Shown here: positions 7,763 through 16,313 of the stretch, piece after piece
Layout: every line of letters starts with the position of its first letter
Numbering within the stretch: the first letter of the stretch is position 1
Assembly: GCA_958417225.1 (NCBI GenBank)
Contig: CATZCM010000006.1
Location: 1 to 54,265 of the forward strand
Source: an uncultured Eubacteriales bacterium
Lineage (GTDB): Bacteria; Bacillota; Clostridia; Oscillospirales; Acutalibacteraceae
Direction: 5' to 3'
DNA: 54,265 bases
Translations under genes and position numbers: made by a program
Notes under the pieces: generated by a model
Databases searched by the model: none
What the model was told of the DNA's origin: nothing
What the model saw: only the letters and a program-made list of their open reading frames with translations

Positions 7763-9211
7763 CTACTTATCATCACTTTGATCTAAAGTTTTTAAAACTG
7801 ATATTGCATCACTGATAGTCTTTTCATACGCTTCCATCGCATACTTATCAACCTCAGCCTTATTTTTTTCACCATGTGTGAGGCACCCTGCACCTCCAAT
7901 ACATCCACCAATGCATGCCATACCTTCAATAAAATTCGCATCAAGAACATTTTTACTTTTTTTAAACAAAGCCTTTCTACATGCTTCTATCCCGTCACAC
8001 GAACACGCCTTAAGTTCAAAATCGTCCACATCATGTTCCTTTATACCCTCAGCTACTGCATCAGAAAGTCCACCACAACGCGCAAAAATTCTTCCGAAAT
8101 ACGATGCATTATCTAAAACATCCTCTTGTAACGAAGTTACGTCCAAGTCCTTGCTATCAAATAGTGCTTGCAATTCCTCAAACGTCATAGCCACATCTAC
8201 ATACGGTTTCACTGCATCCTTCTGTACTTCAGCCTTTTTCGCCGTACATGGACCTATAAATACAACTTTACATGGATTTTCGGTTTCCTTGATGTACTTA
8301 GCGATTGCTGCCATAGGAGACAAATTATGTGAAACAAACGAAGTCAAATCTGGAAAGAACTTTTCTATGTAACTCACAAAAGCTGGACAACACGAACTCG
8401 TAAGAAAACCTTTCTCAACCAACTCACGAGACTCCGCCTCAGCAACCATATCTGCACCAAGAGCAGCTTCAACAACAGAATAAAATCCAAGTTTCTTAAG
8501 TCCCGTAATCACTTGCCCCAATTTCGCATACGAAAATTGACTTGAAATTGATGGAGCAACTACTGCATAAACTTTATATTTAGTATTGCCCTTACTCTTT
8601 TTAATAAGGTCAATTGCATCCAAAATATACGACTTATCAGTAATTGCGCCAAACGGACACTGATATACACATGCACCACAAGAAATACACTTACTATTAT
8701 CGATTGCCGCCGCTTTATTTTCGTTCATGGAAATCGCTTTAATTTTGCATGCATTCTCACACGGACGTTTTCGATTAATAATGGCAGTATACGGGCAAAC
8801 TTTCGCACAAGCACCACAGTCTACACACTTTGATTTGTCGATATGAGCAACATGATTATGATCAAAAGATATTGCTCCTCTTTTACACACATCCTCACAT
8901 CGATGTGCCAAACACCCTCTACAAGAGTTAGTTACCTCATATCCACCCATAGGGCACTCATCACACGCTGTTTCAATTACTTCAATCACATTTGGATTAT
9001 CCTTATCTCCACCCATTGCAAGTTTTACACGTTCACTAAGTATAGCACGTTCTTTATAAACACAACATCTCATAGTAGGAGTATTTCCCGGCACAATCGT
9101 TTTAGGGATATCAACTAATCGTTCCAGCAATTTATCATTCCACGCAAGTTTTGCAACTTCACGCAAAACTTTATATTTTAGATGTTGAACCTTCGTATCG
9201 AATTTCCTCAT
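7763..9211 (-). CDS. Group-B-type monomeric [FeFe] hydrogenase
   Basis: Cytoplasmic ferredoxin-linked hydrogenase that disposes of fermentation electrons as H2. The N-terminal half has a Cys-rich CDECPMGGYEVTNSCRGC segment and two ferredoxin-type [4Fe-4S] motifs (CVDCGACAKVCP and CISCGACVYQCP). The C-terminal H-cluster domain has all three signatures: TSSCCPAF, GPCTAKKAE and MACIGGCIGGAGC. This N-terminal layout, without a [2Fe-2S] plant-type domain, matches the group B clostridial enzymes. It is the last gene of an operon with a sensory hydrogenase, a SpoIIE phosphatase and adhE. A GGAGG ribosome-binding site precedes the ATG. Confidence 0.93.
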   Translation of the reverse strand: MRKFDTKVQHLKYKVLREVAKLAWNDKLLERLVDIPKTIVPGNTPTMRCCVYKERAILSERVKLAMGGDKDNPNVIEVIETACDECPMGGYEVTNSCRGCLAHRCEDVCKRGAISFDHNHVAHIDKSKCVDCGACAKVCPYTAIINRKRPCENACKIKAISMNENKAAAIDNSKCISCGACVYQCPFGAITDKSYILDAIDLIKKSKGNTKYKVYAVVAPSISSQFSYAKLGQVITGLKKLGFYSVVEAALGADMVAEAESRELVEKGFLTSSCCPAFVSYIEKFFPDLTSFVSHNLSPMAAIAKYIKETENPCKVVFIGPCTAKKAEVQKDAVKPYVDVAMTFEELQALFDSKDLDVTSLQEDVLDNASYFGRIFARCGGLSDAVAEGIKEHDVDDFELKACSCDGIEACRKALFKKSKNVLDANFIEGMACIGGCIGGAGCLTHGEKNKAEVDKYAMEAYEKTISDAISVLKTLDQSDDK

Positions 9212-9225
9212 ATTTTTTCCTCCTT

Positions 9226-10398
9226 CTAAAAATAACTAACTTTTATTCGTTTGCCCATTTTCCTCAAACAATTTGACAATTCTTCTACTAAATTCATTTT
9301 TATATTAAAATTAATTGGCAAATCTGGATTTTGATGAGCCGGGTTAACTGCCCTTCCGACATAAAAATTTATATCAGTCGCTTCCTCAAAAAGAAGTCTA
9401 CAAATTAGCGACGCTCCATCACGCTGAATGCTCCACTTCTCATACAACTCATTTTTATCAAGTGCATCTTTTGCATACTCAATTACTTTATTTATCGTAA
9501 TGACACCTTCCGTCACAAGATCAACACCCTCAATATGAGCAATAGGTGGCACATCGCTACTCTCAAAATTCAAACTTGCTTCAATTGGTCTTCTAAGGTA
9601 CTTAGCTGCAATAGATGATGTCGTACCACCACAGATTATATGTTTGCCTTCTTTGGAGAAAAATAACGACATCATACGATTTGCATCATCTCGGTTACGC
9701 GGAGGACCAAACAAGATATTCATCGGTTCACGTTTCCTTATTTTCACAACACAAGCTGTTGCGTCATCTCCAGGTTTATGATCATATAACTTATCACATT
9801 CATCAACTAACATAGTTGCTAAAGTTTTCGCAGTATACCCCACTGGCGCAATACTTACCATGAAATCTGCAATATCTTCTCTTTTCCAACCAAAGTTAAA
9901 TGCCGTTCCGATACCCGCATGAGGACAACCGTCACTCATCGCAACAAAAACATCATTTTCCTGCAATTTAATCTGAGATTGATATATTTCTTTTCCTCCG
10001 ATGTTCATCTTTTTCATTGGGTAATCATACAATTCAAAATTTCGCATCATAATCACATGCGGATTATCATACTGAATTATTTTAGCTAATTTATTTTCTA
10101 TCAAATGAATAATAGTAAACGTTGAATACGCAACACCCCTTACTGAACAGATCGGTAAAGTTGCTGCAATAGTTGAAACGCAATCTTCTAAAGGAAGATT
10201 TTCTGACATCATTGTAGATATAATTTTGCTTGTCAGCGTAGAAAGTATGCTTGCCTTCACTCCGCTACCTAAACCATCAGCTAACACAATAACAACAGAA
10301 TCTTCACCCTGTTCAACTATATCAACATGATCACCACAAAGTTGTTCACCCGCATGATTAATACTTTTATAACCTACATCCGCACAAAGATTATTCAC
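9226..10398 (-). CDS. SpoIIE/PP2C-type serine phosphatase of the hydrogenase cluster
   Basis: PP2C-fold protein phosphatase. Metal-binding acidic motifs are visible as CGDHVDI, VLADGLGSG, MSDGCPHAG and GDDATACVV over residues about 20-220. The C-terminal third (about 225-390) is an accessory region I cannot name. It lacks the ten-helix membrane domain of sporulation SpoIIE, so it is a soluble signalling phosphatase rather than SpoIIE itself. It overlaps the sensory hydrogenase by 8 nt. Phosphatase and sensory hydrogenase pairs are a known arrangement in clostridial hydrogenase loci, where they are thought to adjust gene expression to redox or H2. The target protein is unknown. Confidence 0.85.
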   Translation of the reverse strand: MNNLCADVGYKSINHAGEQLCGDHVDIVEQGEDSVVIVLADGLGSGVKASILSTLTSKIISTMMSENLPLEDCVSTIAATLPICSVRGVAYSTFTIIHLIENKLAKIIQYDNPHVIMMRNFELYDYPMKKMNIGGKEIYQSQIKLQENDVFVAMSDGCPHAGIGTAFNFGWKREDIADFMVSIAPVGYTAKTLATMLVDECDKLYDHKPGDDATACVVKIRKREPMNILFGPPRNRDDANRMMSLFFSKEGKHIICGGTTSSIAAKYLRRPIEASLNFESSDVPPIAHIEGVDLVTEGVITINKVIEYAKDALDKNELYEKWSIQRDGASLICRLLFEEATDINFYVGRAVNPAHQNPDLPINFNIKMNLVEELSNCLRKMGKRIKVSYF

Positions 10399-12064
10399 CG
10401 TTAATCGACTCCTTCAGTTTAGTAAGTGCAATTTTTGTTTCCGCTGCAGTTTCACCAAGAAGCGATGCTATTTCTTGTACAATGCGCATTTGTTTATCTA
10501 CTACTCTATCTGCAATTTCCACTGTTTGTCTGCTAATATTTTCTTTCTTTTCTCGGGCAATTTCCTCTTCAGTTACGTCACGCATCAAGCAAATCAGTAA
10601 TCTATACTCTTTATCATAAATAATAGTTTCTTCAACATATTTTGCATATTCTGCAAGATATACCCGTTTATCGTGAATATTTCTGCCGGAGCTTAATACC
10701 GACAAAAAATCTTTTGGATCAAGGATTCTAACAACTCCCTCTCCTAAAACATCTGATTGATATCTTAAGTTCATAATCTTAAGAGCGGCTCTATTTATTT
10801 TCTGGACCTCAAGTTTATCATTTAGCAAAATAAGTCCATTCGGGGTGTTACGTACTATATTATCAGAAAAACTCTCAGCTTTATCTTTTAGATACGGCAA
10901 GCACATAGAGATATCTGCTTTACCATGATATATTGCGATAGCCTTTTCTCGACAGGTATCGTATCCACACGAACCGCAGTTTAATTCATCTGCTGTTTTC
11001 ATTTTTCCCATGCGATGTAAAATTTCAACTATTTCCGACTCACTTGGTGGTTGAAGCCGGCGTTCAATAGCAATAAAACTCTTCTGCAACGATAACCTAT
11101 CCGGTTGTTCCACTATGAAATCATTTTTGCCTGCAAACTGTGACACTGACATATAATCCTTCACAGGAGACCTATGGAATTTTTCCATAACAGGGCCTCC
11201 TACACAACTACCTACACAAGCCGACATTTCAATAAAGCAATTATGTATATTTCCGTTCTCTATATCTTTAAGTGCCGCTATACAATTATCCACACCATCA
11301 AACGACATATATGTATATTTAGGGTTATCCTTTGCCATAGTCTTCAAGATTCCACCTGCAGTTGGAAAGAATCTTGCCCTACTATTTTCAGATTTATCAA
11401 GTTTACGCTCAAAAGCGATATTTTCAGACTTTAGCCAAGAAGTTAATTCATCAAATGTCAATACAGCATCTACTATTCCATCATAGTACTGAGCTTCATC
11501 CTTCTTAGCAACACACGGACCAATAAAAACTGTCTTCGCATTTGGGATACGATGTTTTATGTCTTTACAGTGTGCCTGCATTGGTGAAAGTACATCTGCC
11601 AAAAATGGCAACTGTCTTGGAAAATACTTTTGTATTAGCAAATTAATCGAATGACAACAAGAACTTATAATAATATCTCTATTATCCTCATTAATCATTC
11701 GATCATATTCATTTTTAACAATTGTTGCCCCTATTGCGGTTTCCTCCACATCATAAAAGCCAAGCTTTTTCAATGCATTTCTCATAGCACCTATTCCAAC
11801 TTCCTCATAGTTTGCGATGAACGACGGAGCCATACTCACAATCACAGGATCACTGCTTTGCAATAAAACCTTCACCTTTTCAGTTTCATCAACTATTTGC
11901 TTGGCGTTTTGTGGACACACAACAAAGCACTGGCCACACATTATGCACTCATTTCCTATAATGTAAGCCTGATTTCCTGAAAAACGAATAGATTTCACTG
12001 GACAGTGTCGGATACATTTATAGCAATTTTTGCAGTTTGATTTTTTTAATGTTAAACATTCCAT
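10391..12064 (-). CDS. Sensory [FeFe] hydrogenase with PAS domain (HydS type)
   Basis: Domains in order: two [4Fe-4S] ferredoxin motifs (CKNCYKCIRHCP and CIMCGQCFVVCP, residues about 10-55); an H-cluster domain (about 70-340) with SSCCHSI, GPCVAKKDE and ACVGSCVGGP; an extra Fe-S motif CGSCGYDTC (about 360); a PAS domain (about 390-500) with NTPNGLILLNDKLEV; and a C-terminal helical tail (about 500-557). The usual Pro after SCC is His and the last motif is GSCVGGP rather than GGCxGGG. Both are features of the sensory class rather than catalytic H2-evolving enzymes. Probable role: redox or H2 sensing that feeds the adjacent phosphatase. The first codon follows the ferredoxin-like gene by 4 nt. 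Confidence 0.9.
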   Translation of the reverse strand: MECLTLKKSNCKNCYKCIRHCPVKSIRFSGNQAYIIGNECIMCGQCFVVCPQNAKQIVDETEKVKVLLQSSDPVIVSMAPSFIANYEEVGIGAMRNALKKLGFYDVEETAIGATIVKNEYDRMINEDNRDIIISSCCHSINLLIQKYFPRQLPFLADVLSPMQAHCKDIKHRIPNAKTVFIGPCVAKKDEAQYYDGIVDAVLTFDELTSWLKSENIAFERKLDKSENSRARFFPTAGGILKTMAKDNPKYTYMSFDGVDNCIAALKDIENGNIHNCFIEMSACVGSCVGGPVMEKFHRSPVKDYMSVSQFAGKNDFIVEQPDRLSLQKSFIAIERRLQPPSESEIVEILHRMGKMKTADELNCGSCGYDTCREKAIAIYHGKADISMCLPYLKDKAESFSDNIVRNTPNGLILLNDKLEVQKINRAALKIMNLRYQSDVLGEGVVRILDPKDFLSVLSSGRNIHDKRVYLAEYAKYVEETIIYDKEYRLLICLMRDVTEEEIAREKKENISRQTVEIADRVVDKQMRIVQEIASLLGETAAETKIALTKLKESINGE

Positions 12065-12068
12065 ACTA

Positions 12069-12338
12069 TCACTTCCCCTGCAAGTTTAGCTTATTTAACA
12101 CCTTTTCTTTGAAAAAATCATCAAAGTTATTCGGTACAACTGATCTATACACGATATCATCTATTATAACAGTTACACCAACACGGTTGCAGTTGCCGGT
12201 ACAAAAAGTACCGGCAAGCGTAACATCTTTTTCAAGTTTATATTCTCTTATCGCCTCTTGGAACAAATCTACAATTTCTTCAGATCCATTCAAGTGGCAC
12301 GCTGAACCTACACAAATTTGAATAATCATTTTATTCAA
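12069..12338 (-). CDS. Thioredoxin-like [2Fe-2S] ferredoxin-domain protein
   Basis: Small NuoE/HydC-type ferredoxin fold with the four cluster cysteines in CVGSACHLNGS and TFCTGNCN. Similar stand-alone proteins occur in clostridial hydrogenase operons and shuttle electrons or tether subunits. It overlaps the preceding paralogue by 4 nt (ATGA), showing translational coupling. The two copies share the same motif layout but differ elsewhere, so the duplication is not recent. Confidence 0.85.
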   Translation of the reverse strand: MNKMIIQICVGSACHLNGSEEIVDLFQEAIREYKLEKDVTLAGTFCTGNCNRVGVTVIIDDIVYRSVVPNNFDDFFKEKVLNKLNLQGK

Positions 12339-12574
12339 ACCTTTTTAAGAATATTCTCGTTAAAGAAATCTTCTACTGTGTCAGGCGATACAGAATATTC
12401 CGAATTACCAATAGTTACACAAACACCATGTTGACATTTACCCATACAAAAAGTCCCTGCAAGTTCCACTTTATCACCGAGGTTATTTTTGTTAATAAGA
12501 TACTGCAACTGCTCCACCACTTGTCGTGAACCTTTAATGTGACAAGACGAACCTATACAAACAGTAACTTTCAT
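12335..12574 (-). CDS. Thioredoxin-like [2Fe-2S] ferredoxin-domain protein
   Basis: Seventy-nine residues with cluster motifs CIGSSCHIKGS and TFCMGKCQHG. A paralogue of the gene immediately downstream, lying between the APH-type kinase gene and the sensory hydrogenase. AAGGAGGAAATTTC precedes the ATG. Probably a small electron carrier or adaptor of the hydrogenase system; the partner is inferred from context only. Confidence 0.85.
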   Translation of the reverse strand: MKVTVCIGSSCHIKGSRQVVEQLQYLINKNNLGDKVELAGTFCMGKCQHGVCVTIGNSEYSVSPDTVEDFFNENILKKV

Positions 12575-12586
12575 GAAATTTCCTCC

Positions 12587-13336
12587 TTATTCGTAATCCA
12601 CAACATCTATCCAAGAATATAAGAATTCACGTTCAGCTGCATTTCCTTTAGCAAGTTGAGATGCTGCCACAATAGGCATCCATCCTTGAACGTACTGTTT
12701 TGCCGTATCGCTCTTTTTACAAAACAGTTCAAGATAACGTTTTGCCCCATCTATATCGCCATTCAACCAAAATCTCAAGTATATGCGCGCCGCATCTGCT
12801 GAAGCGTTTCCTTGGGTAGCGTGTGACCAATCTATAATGTACGGTAGCCCATCTTCTGAAATTATAATATTAGACGGACTAAAATCACCGTGACATACTT
12901 TATTATGTTTTGGCATTCCTTCAATTCGCGTATGCAAATCATAACGAACCGTTGCTGATAAATCTGTCTGACTTATTTTACAATTCATCTTATCTTTTAG
13001 TTTGTTTAATAATGGACATCTTTTCGAATGCATCTCAAGCTGCAGATTAACAAACATCTCAAGATATTCTTCTTTTTTATCTGGATTTTCTTTCATAAGT
13101 TGCGCTAAAGTTTTTCCTTTAATGTACTCTGACACAATAGTCCATTTTTCATCGATCATTGTGACCTCAAGTATTTTTGGGATATTTAACCCAGTTTCTT
13201 CTATTCGAGCCTGATTAAGTGCTTCATTCAACACATCTGCCTTCGAGTATGTTTTATCAAAAACCTTCAAACACTTATCACCATCATGATAAACCGTCTT
13301 ATTATTACGAACTGCAATTATTCTGTCAAGATTCAT
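12587..13336 (-). CDS. Aminoglycoside-phosphotransferase-fold kinase of the hydrogenase cluster
   Basis: Protein-kinase-like fold of the APH family. Catalytic and metal motifs are KVCHGDFSPSNIII and IIDWSHATQG, with an N-terminal lobe containing SEYIKGKTLAQLM. Its place between adhE and redox proteins, with a PP2C-type phosphatase in the same operon, argues for a regulatory kinase/phosphatase pair and not for antibiotic resistance. The substrate is unknown. An AGGAGG-type site precedes the ATG. Confidence 0.75.
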   Translation of the reverse strand: MNLDRIIAVRNNKTVYHDGDKCLKVFDKTYSKADVLNEALNQARIEETGLNIPKILEVTMIDEKWTIVSEYIKGKTLAQLMKENPDKKEEYLEMFVNLQLEMHSKRCPLLNKLKDKMNCKISQTDLSATVRYDLHTRIEGMPKHNKVCHGDFSPSNIIISEDGLPYIIDWSHATQGNASADAARIYLRFWLNGDIDGAKRYLELFCKKSDTAKQYVQGWMPIVAASQLAKGNAAEREFLYSWIDVVDYE

Positions 13337-13349
13337 AAAGCAAACCTCC

Positions 13350-16067
13350 TTATGCCTTTTTCATACCGTTTTTAGCACGATTGTACGTTTTTTTAAAATC
13401 ATCAGTATTATTCACCTTCTGGACATTGTCGACACCTGGCACATCCTTTTCTTGAAAATGCTTATCTCCATAATAAGCATTAAGATACATCTGTTTTATC
13501 TCGCTCATCAATGGGTAACGTGGATTTGCACCAGTGCACTGATCATCAAAAGCCTGTTCTGTCATTTCATCAAGACGATCGAGGAAATTCTTTTCATCAA
13601 TACCATAATCCTTGATAGTTTTCTTTATTCCCACACGTTCTTTTAATTTATTAATTGCTGCAATCAAATTTTCAAGTTTTTCTTCATCAGTATTTCCACC
13701 AAGTCCCAAACAATCTGCAATTTCAGCATATCTGGCCAAAGTATGCGGATGATCATATTGAGAAAACGTACCCATCTTAGCAGGAACTTCCGACGCATTA
13801 AATCTCAGCACTTCTTCGATCATCAAAGCATTTGCTACACCGTGAGCAATATGATGGAAAGCACCTAGTTTATGTGCCATAGAATGACATACACCTAAAA
13901 ATGCATTTGCAAAAGCCATACCAGCAATAGTAGCTGCATTAGCCATTTTCTCACGAGCTTCTATATCGGTTTGACCATTCTCATACGCACGTGGCAAATA
14001 CTCAAAGATCACTCTCAAAGCCTGACGAGCAAGCCCGTCTGTATATTCAGTTGCCATAACAGAAGCATATGCTTCTAAAGCATGAGTTACCGCATCAATA
14101 CCGGACGCTGCAGTCAATCCTTTTGGAGCACTCATATGAAAGTCCGTATCAATTATAGCCATATTTGGAAGAAGTTGATAATCCGCAAGAGGATATTTAA
14201 CTCCCGACTTTTCATCTGTGATAACAGCAAAAGGAGTCACTTCACTACCGGTTCCAGCAGATGTTGGTATTGCAATAAAATATGCCTTTTCGCCCATTTT
14301 AGGGAAAGTATACACACGTTTACGAATATCCATAAATCTCATCGCCATATCCATGAAATCTACTTCCGGATGTTCATACATAACCCACATTATTTTTCCA
14401 GCATCCATCGCCGATCCGCCACCAAGAGCAATTATACAATCTGGATTAAACATTCTCATCTGCTCTGCGCCAGCCTTAGCACATGCCAATGTTGGATCTG
14501 GTTCCACATTAAAGAACGTCGTATGCTGTATACCCATTTCATCCAATTTATCTGTAATTGGAGTGGTATATCCATTTTTGTATAGGAAACTATCTGTAAC
14601 GATAAATGCACGTTTTTTACCCATTACATTCTTTAACTCGTCAAGAGCTACAGGTAAGCAACCTTTCTTTGTGTAAACCTTTTCAGGTGCTCTAAACCAC
14701 AACATATTTTGTCTCCTTTCCGCCACTGTTTTTATATTGATCAGATGTTTTACGCCAACATTCTCTGAAACACTATTTCCACCCCAAGAACCACATCCGA
14801 GCGTTAACGACGGAGCTAATTTAAAGTTATAAAGATCGCCTATTCCACCATGTGATGAAGGTGTATTCACAAGAATTCTGCAAGTTTTCATACGTGACAC
14901 AAATTCATTTAATTTTTCTTTTTCAGATACTTCATTAAGATAAATAGATGACGTATGTCCATACCCACCATCTGCTATTAGATGTTCTGCTTTATCAAAC
15001 GCCTCGTGAATATCTTTAACTTTGTACATTGCTAAAACAGGAGAAAGTTTTTCATGTGCAAACTCTTCACTTAAATCAACACTTTCAACTTCACCAATTA
15101 AAATTTTAGTTCCTTCAGGAACTGTAATTCCTGCAAGCTCAGCAATTTTCACAGCAGACTGACCCACAATTTTGGCATTAAGGGCACCATTTATGATAAT
15201 TGTCTTTCTAACTTTCTCAATTTCATTTTCTTTCAAGAAATAGCATCCACGTGCCATAAACTCATCTTTTACTGGATCGTAGACATTTTTGTGCACAATA
15301 ACTGACTGTTCCGATGCGCAAATCATACCATTATCAAACGTTTTTGAATGAATAATAGAATTCACCGCCAAAACAATATCTGCCGTTTCATCAATAATTG
15401 CTGGTGTATTTCCCGCACCAACACCAAGGGCTGGTTTTCCGCTTGAATATGCAGCTTTAACCATACCTGGACCACCTGTTGCAAGGATTGTATCAGCTTC
15501 TTTCATAAGCAAATTTGTCATTTCAAGGCTAGGAACATCAATCCACTCAATAATTCCCTCAGGAGCACCAGCAGCCACTGCAGCATCAAGTACTAACTTT
15601 GCTGCTGCAATAGTTGATTTCTTTGCTCTTGGGTGAGGACTGATAACAATCGCATTTCTCGTTTTCAGTGCAATTAAGCACTTAAATATTGCTGTTGAAG
15701 TCGGATTTGTTGTAGGAATAACCGCTGCAATTACACCTATTGGTTCTGCAATTTTCTTAATTCCGTACGACTTATCTTCTTCTATAACACCGCAAGTCTT
15801 TGCATCCTTATACGCATTGTAAATATATTCTGCTGCATAATTGTTTTTTATGATTTTATCTTCCACTACCCCCATACCGGTTTCTTCTACTGCTAACTTT
15901 GCCAAAGGAATTCTCGCTTTATTCGCCGCCAAAGCAGCTGCTAAAAAGATTTTATCAACCTGTTCTTGTGTATACGTAGCAAATTTTCTTTGAGCCACTC
16001 TTACATTTTCAAGTACCTCTTCTAACATTTCTACGCCATCAACAATTTTTCTTTCTTTCATTTTCAT
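13350..16067 (-). CDS. adhE: Bifunctional acetaldehyde-CoA/alcohol dehydrogenase AdhE
   Basis: Converts acetyl-CoA to acetaldehyde and then ethanol with two NADH, the main ethanol route in fermenting Clostridia. The N-terminal aldehyde dehydrogenase domain (1-440) has the catalytic cysteine in DNGMICASEQS. The C-terminal iron-dependent alcohol dehydrogenase domain (about 460-870) has GGGSAMDAGK and the iron-binding region CHSMAHKLGAFHHIAHG. The full length of 905 is typical. It carries a strong GGAGG site and is first in the operon that runs to the hydrogenase. The 246-nt upstream region has AT-rich possible promoters and a TTGTGTTAAC half-site-like sequence (about 16120-16129), but no convincing Rex operator. 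Confidence 0.97.
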   Translation of the reverse strand: MKMKERKIVDGVEMLEEVLENVRVAQRKFATYTQEQVDKIFLAAALAANKARIPLAKLAVEETGMGVVEDKIIKNNYAAEYIYNAYKDAKTCGVIEEDKSYGIKKIAEPIGVIAAVIPTTNPTSTAIFKCLIALKTRNAIVISPHPRAKKSTIAAAKLVLDAAVAAGAPEGIIEWIDVPSLEMTNLLMKEADTILATGGPGMVKAAYSSGKPALGVGAGNTPAIIDETADIVLAVNSIIHSKTFDNGMICASEQSVIVHKNVYDPVKDEFMARGCYFLKENEIEKVRKTIIINGALNAKIVGQSAVKIAELAGITVPEGTKILIGEVESVDLSEEFAHEKLSPVLAMYKVKDIHEAFDKAEHLIADGGYGHTSSIYLNEVSEKEKLNEFVSRMKTCRILVNTPSSHGGIGDLYNFKLAPSLTLGCGSWGGNSVSENVGVKHLINIKTVAERRQNMLWFRAPEKVYTKKGCLPVALDELKNVMGKKRAFIVTDSFLYKNGYTTPITDKLDEMGIQHTTFFNVEPDPTLACAKAGAEQMRMFNPDCIIALGGGSAMDAGKIMWVMYEHPEVDFMDMAMRFMDIRKRVYTFPKMGEKAYFIAIPTSAGTGSEVTPFAVITDEKSGVKYPLADYQLLPNMAIIDTDFHMSAPKGLTAASGIDAVTHALEAYASVMATEYTDGLARQALRVIFEYLPRAYENGQTDIEAREKMANAATIAGMAFANAFLGVCHSMAHKLGAFHHIAHGVANALMIEEVLRFNASEVPAKMGTFSQYDHPHTLARYAEIADCLGLGGNTDEEKLENLIAAINKLKERVGIKKTIKDYGIDEKNFLDRLDEMTEQAFDDQCTGANPRYPLMSEIKQMYLNAYYGDKHFQEKDVPGVDNVQKVNNTDDFKKTYNRAKNGMKKA

Positions 16068-16313
16068 AAACGCAACCTCCTAAAAATAAATAATGACATA
16101 TAAATTATAAATTTGAAAAGTTAACACAAAATAAACCACTTGCTTATAATTTTGTGCTTAGATCAAATATGACTTAACCTCGTATTAACTTATTACCTCA
16201 TTGAGAATAACATTCCCCATTAATATTTTAACAAATTTTAATTTATTTTGCAATGATTATTTTTACATACCTGTATTGTATTTATCGATATACCTTTTAT
16301 ATAATGGCAAACA

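Noticed and set aside
9226..10398. Sporulation SpoIIE
   Set aside because: Has the phosphatase domain only, without the membrane domain, and lies in a hydrogenase operon.
12587..13336. Antibiotic (aminoglycoside) resistance gene
   Set aside because: The fold is shared, but the gene is embedded in a redox-regulatory operon; a resistance role is not supported.
16110..16140. Possible Rex operator upstream of adhE (TTGTGTTAAC near AACTTTTCAAA)
   Set aside because: Only one half-site fits TTGTTAA-type consensus; the second half is too degenerate to call.
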